Shown here one piece after another: positions 52,445-61,739 of a DNA stretch of 64,000 nucleotides. Location: contig CANRMA010000013.1 of the NCBI GenBank assembly GCA_947631625.1, positions 34,185-98,184 of the forward strand, written 5' to 3'. Both the position numbers and the translations under genes were made by a program. The notes beneath the pieces were generated by a model. The model did no database searches, had not been told where the DNA came from, and saw nothing but the letters and a program-made list of their open reading frames with translations. Source of the stretch: an uncultured Lachnospiraceae bacterium. Lineage in GTDB: Bacteria; Bacillota; Clostridia; Lachnospirales; Lachnospiraceae. Each line of letters opens with the position of its first letter. Within the stretch, counting starts at the first letter, position 1.

Positions 52445-53428
52445 ATGAAATGGGGTATTATGGCAACAGGAACGATTGCGGCAAAGTTTGCAAAAACTGT
52501 GGAAAAAATGCAGTCGGATGATGAAAAGATAGTCGCAGTCGGTTCAAGAGATATAAAAAAAGCGCAGGAATTTGCGGATACATATGGTATCGGTAAGGCG
52601 TACGGCTCCTACGAGGAACTGGTGAGGGCGCCGGAGGTGGAGGCTGTGTATATTGCTACGCCAAACAGCCTGCATTTTGATAATACAATGCTGTGCCTTG
52701 AGAACGGAAAGCATGTTTTGTGTGAAAAGCCGTTTACGACCAATGCGAAAGAGGCGGAACGTCTATATAGTGAGGCGGATGTAAGAGGGTTGTTTGTAAT
52801 GGAAGCATTCTGGATACGCTTCCTGCCGTTATATGAAAAGCTTTTGCGGTTCATTGAAACGAAAGAGTTTGGAGAATTGCGTCATGTACGCTGTGATTAT
52901 GGTTTTATTGCAAAAGGCGGCAGGCGTGAACGTAAGTTCCGCTCCGAATTGGGCGGCGGCGCGCTGCTTGACATAGGAATTTATAATCTTGGCTTTTTGC
53001 ATATGCTTATGGGAGAAGCTCCAAAAAACATAGCTTCGGATGTGCATTTTAACGAATACGGGACGGACGATTTCAGTGTATTGCAGCTTAAATATCCGGG
53101 AGGGCGGAGCGCGCATTCCGTTCAGAGCATAGGCTTGCAAATGGAGCGACAGGCAGCGATATATTTTGATAAGGCGACGATTTATCTTCCGGATTTTCAG
53201 GCCGCGGCTTCTATGACTGTAAAACCCGTGGAAGGGGAGCCTTACACTGTCGAGTGTCCTTTTGAGGTAAACGGATTTGAATATGAGATAAGGGAAGTAA
53301 CCGCCTGTGTAAGAGGCAGTAAGACGCACAGCGATATTTTTAAACCCAAAGACAGCGTTGCGGTTTTAAGGCTTATGGATGAAATACGCAGCTCATGGAA
53401 TATGAAGTTTGCGTTTGAAAAAAATTAA
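52445..53428 (+). CDS. Gfo/Idh/MocA-family oxidoreductase
   Basis: 327 residues. The Rossmann start KWGIMATGTIAAKFAKTVEK (about 2-21) binds NAD(P); VEAVYIATPNSLHFDNTMLCLENGKHVLCEKPFTTNAKEAERL (about 60-102) contains the EKP motif with the catalytic Lys. The C-terminal part is the usual beta-sheet substrate domain (GGALLDIGIYNLGFLHMLMG, about 175). Acts on a sugar or inositol-type alcohol; substrate not predictable. AGCGGAGG precedes the ATG. Followed 19 bases later by an rRNA methyltransferase gene. Confidence 0.92.
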   Translation: MKWGIMATGTIAAKFAKTVEKMQSDDEKIVAVGSRDIKKAQEFADTYGIGKAYGSYEELVRAPEVEAVYIATPNSLHFDNTMLCLENGKHVLCEKPFTTNAKEAERLYSEADVRGLFVMEAFWIRFLPLYEKLLRFIETKEFGELRHVRCDYGFIAKGGRRERKFRSELGGGALLDIGIYNLGFLHMLMGEAPKNIASDVHFNEYGTDDFSVLQLKYPGGRSAHSVQSIGLQMERQAAIYFDKATIYLPDFQAAASMTVKPVEGEPYTVECPFEVNGFEYEIREVTACVRGSKTHSDIFKPKDSVAVLRLMDEIRSSWNMKFAFEKN

Positions 53429-53447
53429 ATGGCAGGTGTAAGAGTTT

Positions 53448-55004
53448 ATGGATAAAGCGAGGCTTCCCGTAGCTTTTGTTGAGCGGATGAAAAAAATGCT
53501 TGGGGCTGAGTTTGAAGATTTTATTGCAGGCTATGAAAAAGAGCGTGTTTACGGGCTTAGATATAATCCCCTTAAGACCTCAAAAGAAGAATTTTTGGAA
53601 AAGATGCCGTTTGCGCTGTCTTTGGTGGATTGGTGCGAAGAAGGGTTTTATTATGATAAAAAAACAGTCCTGCAGCCGGGAAAGCATGTTTTTCACGAAG
53701 CGGGCGTGTATTATATACAGGAGCCAAGCGCTATGGCGGCGGCGCAAGTGCTTGAGCCGAAGGCGGGGGAGTGTATTTTGGATCTGTGCGCGGCGCCTGG
53801 AGGAAAGACTACCCATATAGCGGGAAAAATGAAGGGAAAGGGACTTCTTGTCTCTAATGAAATAGTATCTGACCGAGCCAAAATATTAGCGCAGAATGTT
53901 GAGAGAATGGGTATAGCCAATACTGTGGTCTGTAATGAAAGCCCGCAGAGGCTTGCGGAGTTTTTTCCGGAGTTTTTTGACAGGATATTGGTGGATGCGC
54001 CATGTTCGGGCGAAGGAATGTTCCGTAAGGAAGATGTTGCAGTGGAAATGTGGAGTCCTGAGAATGTGGAAATGTGCGCTCAAAGACAGCTTGATATCTT
54101 AGATCAGGCGGCGGATATGCTTAAAGAGGGCGGCGTTTTGGTATACTCCACCTGTACGTTTTCGCCAAAAGAAGATGAGGGTGTCATAAGTGAGTTTATA
54201 AAGACTCATGAAGATTTTTATATAGAAAGATCGGAGTACGCGCGTTTTTTTTCACCGGGAGAAGGCAGATTTACGGAAGCGCCGGTGGCGGGAATAGAAG
54301 ATACGATGCGGCTTTGGCCTCATAAATTAAAGGGCGAGGGGCATTTCATAGCCAGACTTAGGAAGACCGGAGAATGTGTCGGCGGAAGACCGCAGTGCGG
54401 AGAAACGGAAATCGATAGTGGCATAATTCAAAATGAGACAGTATCCGAAAGCAGACAGTCAGCGAAAATAACAGCGGAGGTTAAGCATAAGAATGCGGCA
54501 AATTCCGCAGGAAAAAATAATATTAAAAGATCTGCCGCCGAAGAAATAAGTATTAACAGATGCAGGGAGTTCTTAAAAAAAGAGTTAGGAATGACTAACC
54601 ACACTTTGGATAAGTTGGAAAGCTCAGGAAACTATACTATGTTCGGCGACCGGATTTATCTGGCGCCTAAGGAGCTTACGACGTTGAAGGGGCTTAAGAT
54701 AGTCCGGGCGGGGCTGCAGCTTGGAACGGATAAAAAGAACCGTTTTGAGCCTGCACATGCGCTTGCGTTGTATTTATCAAAAGACGATGTCGGAAGGTGT
54801 TATGATATGACTGACGACGAGGCTATAAAGTATATAAAAGGAGAAACTTTTGCCTGCAGCCCTGATCTGAAGGGCTGGACGCTGCTTTGCATTGACGGCT
54901 ATTCGATCGGTTTTGGAAAAGCCGGAGGTGGTATCATGAAAAATCATTACCCTAAGGGGTTAAGAAAGGAACTTAATCAGGTGAGCTTATGCCAAAATGG
55001 TTAA
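53448..55004 (+). CDS. RsmF/NOP2-type RNA m5C methyltransferase
   Basis: 518 residues. N-terminal RNA-binding part (VEFM-type LPVAFVERMKKMLGAEFEDFIAGY), then the methyltransferase: CILDLCAAPGGKTTHIAG (SAM binding, about 107), ILVDAPCSGEGMFRKE (about 182, one catalytic Cys) and VLVYSTCTFSPKEDEGVI (about 232, second Cys). A Ser/Lys-rich linker at about 305-360 joins a C-terminal PUA-like domain ending in GKAGGGIMKNHYPKGLRKE. It methylates a cytosine in rRNA or tRNA. Overlaps the GH13 gene by 16 bases. Confidence 0.92.
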   Translation: MDKARLPVAFVERMKKMLGAEFEDFIAGYEKERVYGLRYNPLKTSKEEFLEKMPFALSLVDWCEEGFYYDKKTVLQPGKHVFHEAGVYYIQEPSAMAAAQVLEPKAGECILDLCAAPGGKTTHIAGKMKGKGLLVSNEIVSDRAKILAQNVERMGIANTVVCNESPQRLAEFFPEFFDRILVDAPCSGEGMFRKEDVAVEMWSPENVEMCAQRQLDILDQAADMLKEGGVLVYSTCTFSPKEDEGVISEFIKTHEDFYIERSEYARFFSPGEGRFTEAPVAGIEDTMRLWPHKLKGEGHFIARLRKTGECVGGRPQCGETEIDSGIIQNETVSESRQSAKITAEVKHKNAANSAGKNNIKRSAAEEISINRCREFLKKELGMTNHTLDKLESSGNYTMFGDRIYLAPKELTTLKGLKIVRAGLQLGTDKKNRFEPAHALALYLSKDDVGRCYDMTDDEAIKYIKGETFACSPDLKGWTLLCIDGYSIGFGKAGGGIMKNHYPKGLRKELNQVSLCQNG

Positions 55005-56560
55005 AAGATGCGGTATTTTATGAAATTTATCCCCAGTCCTTTAAAGATTCTGACGGGGACGGAATAGGCGATTTTAAAGGTATTGTAGAGAAGTTAGATT
55101 ATATTAAGGAGCTGGGCTGTAATGCGATATGGCTCAACCCCTGCTTTGACTCGCCTTTTAAAGATGCGGGTTATGATGTAAGGGATTATAAAAAGACTGC
55201 CGCAAGGTACGGGAGTAACGAAGATCTGATACATTTATTTGATGAAGTGCATAAAAGGGATATGCATATACTGCTTGATCTGGTTCCGGGACACACGTCG
55301 GAGGAGCATGAGTGGTTTAAAGAAAGCGCCGAGCCTCGCAGAAACGAGTATTCGGACCGTTATATCTGGACCGACGACTGGTTTCATGCTCCGCAGGGGC
55401 TTAATTATGTGGCGGGTGAAAGTGCAAGGAACGGCGTCTATATACTTAATTTTTTTAAAAGCCAGCCTGCACTCAATTACGGCTTCTTAAACCCTGCCGA
55501 AAGCTGGCAGAAGGGTATAAACGACGAGGCCTGCATAGCTACAAGGGAGGCGCTCAAGGATATTATGTGTTTCTGGCTTGATGCAGGCTGCGACGGTTTT
55601 CGGGTGGATATGGCGGATTCGCTTGTCAAAAAGGATGATGAAAAAAAGAGCGGAACTTCGGCAGTATGGAAGGATATAAGAAAGATGCTTGACGATTCAT
55701 ATCCGGAAGCCGCGCTTGTATCGGAGTGGAATATGCCGCAGTATGCGATTTTGGCAGGCTTTCATATGGATTTTTGTCTGGATTGGGCGGGAAGCGGCTA
55801 TAACTTACTGCTGCGTAATCTGGAAAACGGCAAAAATAACAGCTTTTTTTGCAAAAACAGTAACAGAAGTATTCTGGATTTTTTTGATGAATATATGGAA
55901 AAGTATGAAAAGATCAAGAATCTTGGAAGTTACAGTCTTATAACGGGAAACCATGATACGACACGAGTGTCATATTTTTTGGACGAGACGGAGCTTAAGC
56001 TTGCTTATGCGTTTTTACTTACGATGCCGGGAAATCCTTTTATATATTATGGCGACGAGATAGGCCTGCGGTATCTTGAGCTGGAATCCAAAGAGGGAGG
56101 TTATACCAGAACAGGTTCGCGCACTCCGATGCAGTGGGATGACAGCATTAATCATGGCTTTTCCGAAGCGGAGGCCGATAAGCTGTATCTGCCTGTGGAC
56201 GGCTCCGAAGACGCACCGACGGTTGAAAGACAAAAAAAAGACGAAAATTCGTTATTGAATACTGTAAAGGCCTTGCTTGCGATACGCAGAGAATATGATG
56301 ACCTTAAAGACAATGCCAATCTTGAACTAATATATGCGCTCAGGGATAAAAGGGCGTTCGCATACAGGCGCGGGAATATTTTGATGTTGTGCAATCCTTC
56401 GGATAAAGAGGAGGTTGTGGATATTTGCGAAAGGCTGTCAAAGCCATATAAGATTATATACGGTATAAACGACATATATTATCGGAATAACGAATATGTA
56501 TTGGGCGCGCAATCCTTTGGCATTTTGCTGGATAAAAGCAGAAACGGAAGGTTTTTATGA
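54989..56560 (+). CDS. GH13 alpha-glucosidase/oligo-1,6-glucosidase-like enzyme
   Basis: 523 residues, cytoplasmic (no signal peptide). KDAVFYEIYPQSFKDSDGDGIGDFKGIVEKLDYIKELGCNAIWLNPCFDSP (about 6-56) is the barrel start; DMHILLDLVPGHTSEEHEWF; CDGFRVDMADSLV with the nucleophile Asp (about 203); AALVSEWNMPQYAILAG with the acid Glu (about 232); YSLITGNHDTTRVSYF (about 314). GEDGRNGR-like substrate loops are absent, so exact specificity is unclear. Overlaps RsmF upstream and the ABC exporter downstream by 4 bases. Confidence 0.88.
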   Translation: MPKWLKDAVFYEIYPQSFKDSDGDGIGDFKGIVEKLDYIKELGCNAIWLNPCFDSPFKDAGYDVRDYKKTAARYGSNEDLIHLFDEVHKRDMHILLDLVPGHTSEEHEWFKESAEPRRNEYSDRYIWTDDWFHAPQGLNYVAGESARNGVYILNFFKSQPALNYGFLNPAESWQKGINDEACIATREALKDIMCFWLDAGCDGFRVDMADSLVKKDDEKKSGTSAVWKDIRKMLDDSYPEAALVSEWNMPQYAILAGFHMDFCLDWAGSGYNLLLRNLENGKNNSFFCKNSNRSILDFFDEYMEKYEKIKNLGSYSLITGNHDTTRVSYFLDETELKLAYAFLLTMPGNPFIYYGDEIGLRYLELESKEGGYTRTGSRTPMQWDDSINHGFSEAEADKLYLPVDGSEDAPTVERQKKDENSLLNTVKALLAIRREYDDLKDNANLELIYALRDKRAFAYRRGNILMLCNPSDKEEVVDICERLSKPYKIIYGINDIYYRNNEYVLGAQSFGILLDKSRNGRFL

Positions 56561-58275
56561 AATTTATTAAACGGAATTATTTTATAAGGTGCATGAGCAG
56601 GAATATAGGATATCTGTTCATAGAACTTGCGCTTACATATTTATTATCGTCGGTAATTGTTAAAGGTAATTCGATCATTGCCGATGCGGTAGATACCATG
56701 CTTGCGGGCGGCGGAGTGGATTTTACTTCTTTTATCGGATATTTTGCGATTCTTACCGCAGTGGGCTTTGTGGCAGGCGCGTTTAAAAGCGCAGCGGCTT
56801 CCAAGTTCAGCATTAAGGTACAGACTTTATACAAAAATATTACCGCGAGGAAGCTGTACAAGCTTGAATATGCCTATTTTGACAAAAACGGTTCTGCGGC
56901 GCTCATCAATAAGATGAATTCGGATATTGCGGAAGCGGCGCTTTTACTAAACGAGAATATCCCTACCATGAGCGCCAATATTGTAACTGCGGTAGTTTAC
57001 GCGGTTTATGTGGGAAGGCTTAATCTAAGCCTTCTTATCCTTATGCTTATATGCTATCCTGTTATATTGTATATTTCCAGAAAATTTGCTCAGAAAATAG
57101 TAAAACTGAAGAATATACACAGGCAGATATCCGATGAGATCGTAGCGATCGCTCAGGATGCGTTAAGCGGCATTCTGGTGCTTCGGGCATTTGGGGCGGA
57201 GGATTATTTTCAGAAAAAAATGGACAATACAGCAGATGAACTGGTTTCATATGAAGAAAAACGTGTGCGCATATCCAATACAGCCATGATCGTGAGGAAA
57301 ATGCTTCAATGGCTGCCCAATATTATCTGTGCGGTATATGCTTACATACTTGTGTTAAAAGGAAGCTTAAGCGTGGGAGAACTGCTTTCGTTTGTGGTCG
57401 TGCTTGGGAGGTTTGTAGAGGTCTTTATATCGCTTCCGTTTGATATGGTGGAGGCAAAAGAGCATATTGTATGCGTGAACCGTATAGAGAAGATTTTAAA
57501 CGAAGATGATGAGCCCTGCGGCAGCATTAAAGAAGGGGCAGACAATACAAATGCGGTTAATTTTGACAATGTTAGTTTTGAATATGATAAGGGAACATAT
57601 GTTCTAAACAATTTATCTTTTAATATACCGGCAGGGAGCAGTGCGGCGTTTGTAGGCGATTCCGGCGGAGGAAAAAGCACCATATTCCGCATTATCTGTG
57701 GATTTTATAGAGCGTCTTCCGGAACATACAGTCTTTTTGGAAGGGATATATCGGAGTGGGATATAAAGGCTGCAAGGGAAAAAATGGCGTTAGTTTCGCA
57801 GAATGTCTTTTTGTTCCCGGATACCATCTATGAGAACGTAAGATATGGCCGTATGGACGCATCAAGGGAAGAGATAATTGAAGCCTGCAAAAATGCGGGC
57901 ATACATGATTTTATCACGAAGCTTCCCAATGGCTATGATACGCTTGTCGGAGAGCGGGGAATCCTTCTTTCGGGCGGCGAGTGTCAGCGTATTTCCATTG
58001 CGAGGGCTTTTCTGAAAAATGCGCCCATATTATTGTTGGATGAGCCTACCTCGGCGATAGATGTAGGAACTGAGAAGCACATTCAAGAGGCGATAGATAA
58101 ACTTTCTAAAGACAGGACCTGTATCGTTATCGCACACCGTCTTTCTACCGTAATGGGTGTTGATAAGATCATGGTCTTAAAAGACGGCTGTATAAAAGAA
58201 AGCGGAACGCATGAAGAATTAATGGCAAAGAAAGGTCTGTATGCGGATATGTACGGAAGGGGGAAAACCGAATGA
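56557..58275 (+). CDS. ABC exporter, fused membrane and ATPase subunit 1
   Basis: 572 residues. Six-helix membrane domain at about 15-310, then ATPase: Walker A FVGDSGGGKSTIFRI (about 366), signature LSGGECQRISIARAF (about 475), Walker B LLLDEPTSAID (about 495), H-loop IVIAHRLSTV (about 527). The helix-bundle and fused layout is that of type IV ABC exporters. Together with the next gene (start overlaps its end by 4 bases) it probably makes a heterodimer. Substrate unknown; a drug or peptide exporter is the general expectation. Confidence 0.93.
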   Translation: MKFIKRNYFIRCMSRNIGYLFIELALTYLLSSVIVKGNSIIADAVDTMLAGGGVDFTSFIGYFAILTAVGFVAGAFKSAAASKFSIKVQTLYKNITARKLYKLEYAYFDKNGSAALINKMNSDIAEAALLLNENIPTMSANIVTAVVYAVYVGRLNLSLLILMLICYPVILYISRKFAQKIVKLKNIHRQISDEIVAIAQDALSGILVLRAFGAEDYFQKKMDNTADELVSYEEKRVRISNTAMIVRKMLQWLPNIICAVYAYILVLKGSLSVGELLSFVVVLGRFVEVFISLPFDMVEAKEHIVCVNRIEKILNEDDEPCGSIKEGADNTNAVNFDNVSFEYDKGTYVLNNLSFNIPAGSSAAFVGDSGGGKSTIFRIICGFYRASSGTYSLFGRDISEWDIKAAREKMALVSQNVFLFPDTIYENVRYGRMDASREEIIEACKNAGIHDFITKLPNGYDTLVGERGILLSGGECQRISIARAFLKNAPILLLDEPTSAIDVGTEKHIQEAIDKLSKDRTCIVIAHRLSTVMGVDKIMVLKDGCIKESGTHEELMAKKGLYADMYGRGKTE

Positions 58276-59993
58276 AACTATGGAAATTGTTCGCGCGTAC
58301 TATGAAAGTTATGGGAAACAGATGCATCATATATATGCTGGCGATTTTCTTCATGAGCGCAAGCTTTGCCATGTTTTCGGTTATGTCGTCCCTTCTTATG
58401 AAAAATGTAGTGGATGCGGCGCAAAGCGGCGATTCAAAACGTATGTTCATAGTGATAGCGGGAAATGTGGCAGGGGGCTTTATATCGCTGCTGATATACA
58501 GAAAAGCGGCGATTGTCTATAATGTCGAAGCAAAAAGGGCATACTCCGTTCTTGCAAAGCAGATTTTTTATCACGAAGTAAGGCTGCCCTACACCTATTA
58601 TGAAGAGCATCACAGCGGAGACTTTTTATCAAAGCTTTCTTATGATATGGAAAAAACTTCCCAGATATACGGTTCAAGGTTTCGAAGGACTGTGTCGCCT
58701 CTTTTGCAGGTTATGGTATTTCTGGTACCTATGTTTATGTTGAGTTGGCAGATAACCTTATGCCTTATATCAGTCAACATTATAATGCTTGCGATAAACG
58801 CCATACTGATAAATCCTATGCGTAAAAACGCTAAAGAACTTTCGGTTATAAATATAAAGATGACAGAAAAGCTTTCCAACCTTTTACAAGGGATGGAACA
58901 GGCAAGAATGTACGCCGCGGGACGGAATACGATAGCCGAGTTTGAAGAAGCGAATGCCTCTTATGAAAAGAAGAATAATAAAAAGATTTTGTATACGGCC
59001 TGCCTTGAGAGCTGTAATAACGGTTTTGACCTGCTTTGCGCGTTGGTATTTTTAATGATTGGGATATATTTTGTGCAGGGGGGCTATACAACACTTGGCT
59101 CGCTTGCGGCTATCTATACACTGTACGGGAACTTTTCGGCGCAGTTTTTGATGCTTGGAATGTATCTTCCGGAGCTTATAGGCTGTCTTGCAAACGCGCA
59201 GAATATATTTGATTTTATGGACGAAGCAAGAGAGCCAGAGTCATGGTATGGAAATTTGGAGAGCGTTGATAAAACAAAGCTGACGGGTGAAGATGAGGAG
59301 CGCGTTAAAGAAACCGAATCTCGCTGCCAAAAAGAGGCTTTGGAAAAAGAAACGGCTATATTGTCGATGCGGGATATCACGTTTAATTACAGTGATGATA
59401 AGCCGCTTATGGATAAGTATAATTTTTATGTGAATGAAGGCGAGAGCGTTGCTGTTACGGGACCTTCGGGCTGTGGAAAAACTACGCTTGCCAAATTACT
59501 TTTAAGTCTTTACCCGTATAAATCAGGCGATATAAACCTTTGTGGAGATTCTTATCCGGAGCTTACCAATGAACAGATCCGTTCAAGGATCGCGTATGTT
59601 CCTCAGGAACCCTATCTTTTTAACGAGTCTGTCAAAGAAAATATTAGGATTGGCAGAACCGATGCTTCAGACGAAGAAATAATAAAGGCGGCAAAGCTTG
59701 CCAACGCTCATGATTTTATTATGCAGCTTCCGGAAAAATATGACACGCGTGTCGGTGAACGCGGAAACCGCCTTTCCGGAGGGCAGAAGCAAAGGATAGC
59801 AATAGCAAGAGCGATTTTAAAGGATGCGCCTCTGCTTCTGCTGGATGAGGCGACATCAGCGCTTGATAATGAATCTGAACAGCTTGTGAATGATGCTCTT
59901 AAATCTATGAAAAATTCAAAAACGATAGTGATGATAGCTCACAGGCCACAGACCATAGAACTTGCAGACAGAATTCATAAGATTAACGTATAG
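58272..59993 (+). CDS. ABC exporter, fused membrane and ATPase subunit 2
   Basis: 573 residues, same build as subunit 1. Membrane domain to about 310; ATPase with Walker A GPSGCGKTTLAKLLL (about 398), Q-loop VPQEPYLFNESVKENIRIGRTDA, signature LSGGQKQRIAIARAIL (about 502), Walker B LLLLDEATSALD (about 521), H-loop IVMIAHRPQT (about 555). Both subunits keep the catalytic Glu and His, so neither site is plainly dead. ABC exporters like this usually form a pair of unequal halves. Confidence 0.93.
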   Translation: MKLWKLFARTMKVMGNRCIIYMLAIFFMSASFAMFSVMSSLLMKNVVDAAQSGDSKRMFIVIAGNVAGGFISLLIYRKAAIVYNVEAKRAYSVLAKQIFYHEVRLPYTYYEEHHSGDFLSKLSYDMEKTSQIYGSRFRRTVSPLLQVMVFLVPMFMLSWQITLCLISVNIIMLAINAILINPMRKNAKELSVINIKMTEKLSNLLQGMEQARMYAAGRNTIAEFEEANASYEKKNNKKILYTACLESCNNGFDLLCALVFLMIGIYFVQGGYTTLGSLAAIYTLYGNFSAQFLMLGMYLPELIGCLANAQNIFDFMDEAREPESWYGNLESVDKTKLTGEDEERVKETESRCQKEALEKETAILSMRDITFNYSDDKPLMDKYNFYVNEGESVAVTGPSGCGKTTLAKLLLSLYPYKSGDINLCGDSYPELTNEQIRSRIAYVPQEPYLFNESVKENIRIGRTDASDEEIIKAAKLANAHDFIMQLPEKYDTRVGERGNRLSGGQKQRIAIARAILKDAPLLLLDEATSALDNESEQLVNDALKSMKNSKTIVMIAHRPQTIELADRIHKINV

Positions 59994-59999
59994 AATTAG

Positions 60000-60140
60000 G
60001 ATTTTACAGATATCTTTTATGGATTTTATAGAGTGGTGGACAATTGCTTAGGTATAGCAGAAGAGGTTGTGGACGGGATTAGCTTCATCGTATTGGAAGA
60101 TACCGGTGTTTTGGAATCCTTGCCTCAGGTTGCAAAGTGA
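60000..60140 (+). pseudogene. Possible gene remnant
   Basis: A frame of about 46 codons with coding-like composition, ending VVDNCLGIAEEVVDGISFIVLEDTGVLESLPQVAK, then TGA at 60138. It has no ATG and no ribosome site, and a TAG lies directly upstream. It could be the 3' end of a lost gene. Otherwise the gap 59994-60301 is AT-rich with no feature. Confidence 0.2.
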
Positions 60141-60301
60141 GGTGGGAGGTATGGGAAGAAAATTATGTAATGCCTCAAAGTGTGTAATTTATTTTTGTTT
60201 TTTTATAATATAAATTTATAAATAACATTTGTAACGCTTGTAAATTATTCTTTCGCGGAATATACTAAATTTAGAGTATTTTTTACAGGGAGCCTATATA
60301 T

Positions 60302-61723
60302 ATGCTGTTTTCCGGTATAGTATTTTTGTTCAGGTTCTTGCCCGTATTTATGCTTATATATCTGTTGGTTCCCGAAAGATTCAGAAATTTGGTTCTTCTT
60401 TTGGGAAGCCTTGTGTTTTATGGAGCAGGGGAGCCTTATTATGTTCTTCTTCTTATTTTTTCCATATTAGTCAACTATGGGCTTGGACGTTTGATTTTAA
60501 ACGATAAATCGATAAAAAATAAAAAGGCCGTTTTATGTCTTGCCTTATTCTGGGACTTTGGACAGTTATTTGTTTTTAAATACTGGGACTTTGCGGCGGA
60601 AAATATAAATAAACTTATATCGGGTGGTTTTATTCCGGGGCAGGCTGCGGCAGAAGGTCCGCTGCCTGTTTGGTCGCTTACGCTGCCTCTTGGCATAAGT
60701 TTTTATACTTTCCAGACGGTATCCTTTATAATAGACTGTTACAGAGGGAAAATAAAAGCAGCCCCGTCTTTGACTGAGTTTGCGGTTTACATAAGTATGT
60801 TTCCTCAGCTTATAGCGGGGCCTATCGTAAAATATGATGAGGTGGCTGACAGGTTAAGGGCAAGGCGTATTACCGCAGGAGCGGCGGAAAACGGTCTTAA
60901 GCTTTTCAGTATAGGGCTTGGCTTTAAGGTGCTGCTGGCCAATCAGATCGGTACGCTGTGGAATACCATAATGACTGCGGGTGCGGGAAATTTGTCAGTA
61001 ACCGTAGCATGGCTTGGGGCGTTTGCCTATTCTCTTCAGATTTATTTTGATTTTTGGGGTTATTCGCTAATGGCAGTGGGGCTTGGAGAAATGCTTGGGT
61101 TCAGACTGCCTAAGAACTTTTATAATCCCTATGCCGCAAAGTCGGTATCGGAATTCTGGAGACGATGGCACATTACTCTTGGGCGGTGGTTTAAAGAATA
61201 CCTCTATATTCCGCTTGGCGGTAACCGTAAGGGCTTTTGGCGTACCGCGCTCAATCTGCTGATAGTCTGGACGCTTACCGGACTGTGGCATGGGGCGGAC
61301 TGGAACTTCGCGCTTTGGGGCCTGTCATTTTTTGTTATCATTTCCATTGAAAAAAGCGGGATAGGGAAGTGGCTTGAGAAGAGCAGAGTTATAGGCCATC
61401 TCTATGTCATAGCCATAATACCTGTAACGTGGATAATCTTCGCGGTTAATAATATTGACAGGTTAATACTTTATCTGCAAAATATGTTCGGCATACATAT
61501 GACGGGCGCTATTGTCGGGAATGAGCATTTTATCCGTTATATTAAAGAATATTGGGTGTTATTTATTTTTTGTTTTTTGTTCTCTACCCCTTATCCTATG
61601 AGATTTTACCGCGCTTATAAGAACAAGTGGTATATTATACTGATAATAGCGGCAGTGTTCTGGTTTTCGGTATATGAAATTATGATAGGAAGCAATAATC
61701 CGTTTTTGTATTTCAGATTTTAG
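60302..61723 (+). CDS. MBOAT-family O-acyltransferase (AlgI/DltB type)
   Basis: 473 residues with about ten to twelve membrane segments. Family motifs: LGISFYTFQTVSFIIDCYRGKIKAAPSLTEFAVYISMFPQLIAGPIVKYDEV (about 125-177), FWRRWHITLGRWFKEYLYIPLGGNRKG (about 284-310) and LTGLWHGADWNFALWGL (about 326) with the catalytic His. Transfers acetyl or other acyl groups across the membrane to cell-surface polymers. The next gene encodes an SGNH-type partner, a common pairing for polysaccharide acetylation. Confidence 0.93.
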   Translation: MLFSGIVFLFRFLPVFMLIYLLVPERFRNLVLLLGSLVFYGAGEPYYVLLLIFSILVNYGLGRLILNDKSIKNKKAVLCLALFWDFGQLFVFKYWDFAAENINKLISGGFIPGQAAAEGPLPVWSLTLPLGISFYTFQTVSFIIDCYRGKIKAAPSLTEFAVYISMFPQLIAGPIVKYDEVADRLRARRITAGAAENGLKLFSIGLGFKVLLANQIGTLWNTIMTAGAGNLSVTVAWLGAFAYSLQIYFDFWGYSLMAVGLGEMLGFRLPKNFYNPYAAKSVSEFWRRWHITLGRWFKEYLYIPLGGNRKGFWRTALNLLIVWTLTGLWHGADWNFALWGLSFFVIISIEKSGIGKWLEKSRVIGHLYVIAIIPVTWIIFAVNNIDRLILYLQNMFGIHMTGAIVGNEHFIRYIKEYWVLFIFCFLFSTPYPMRFYRAYKNKWYIILIIAAVFWFSVYEIMIGSNNPFLYFRF

Positions 61724-61739
61724 GAGTGACGATTTTTAG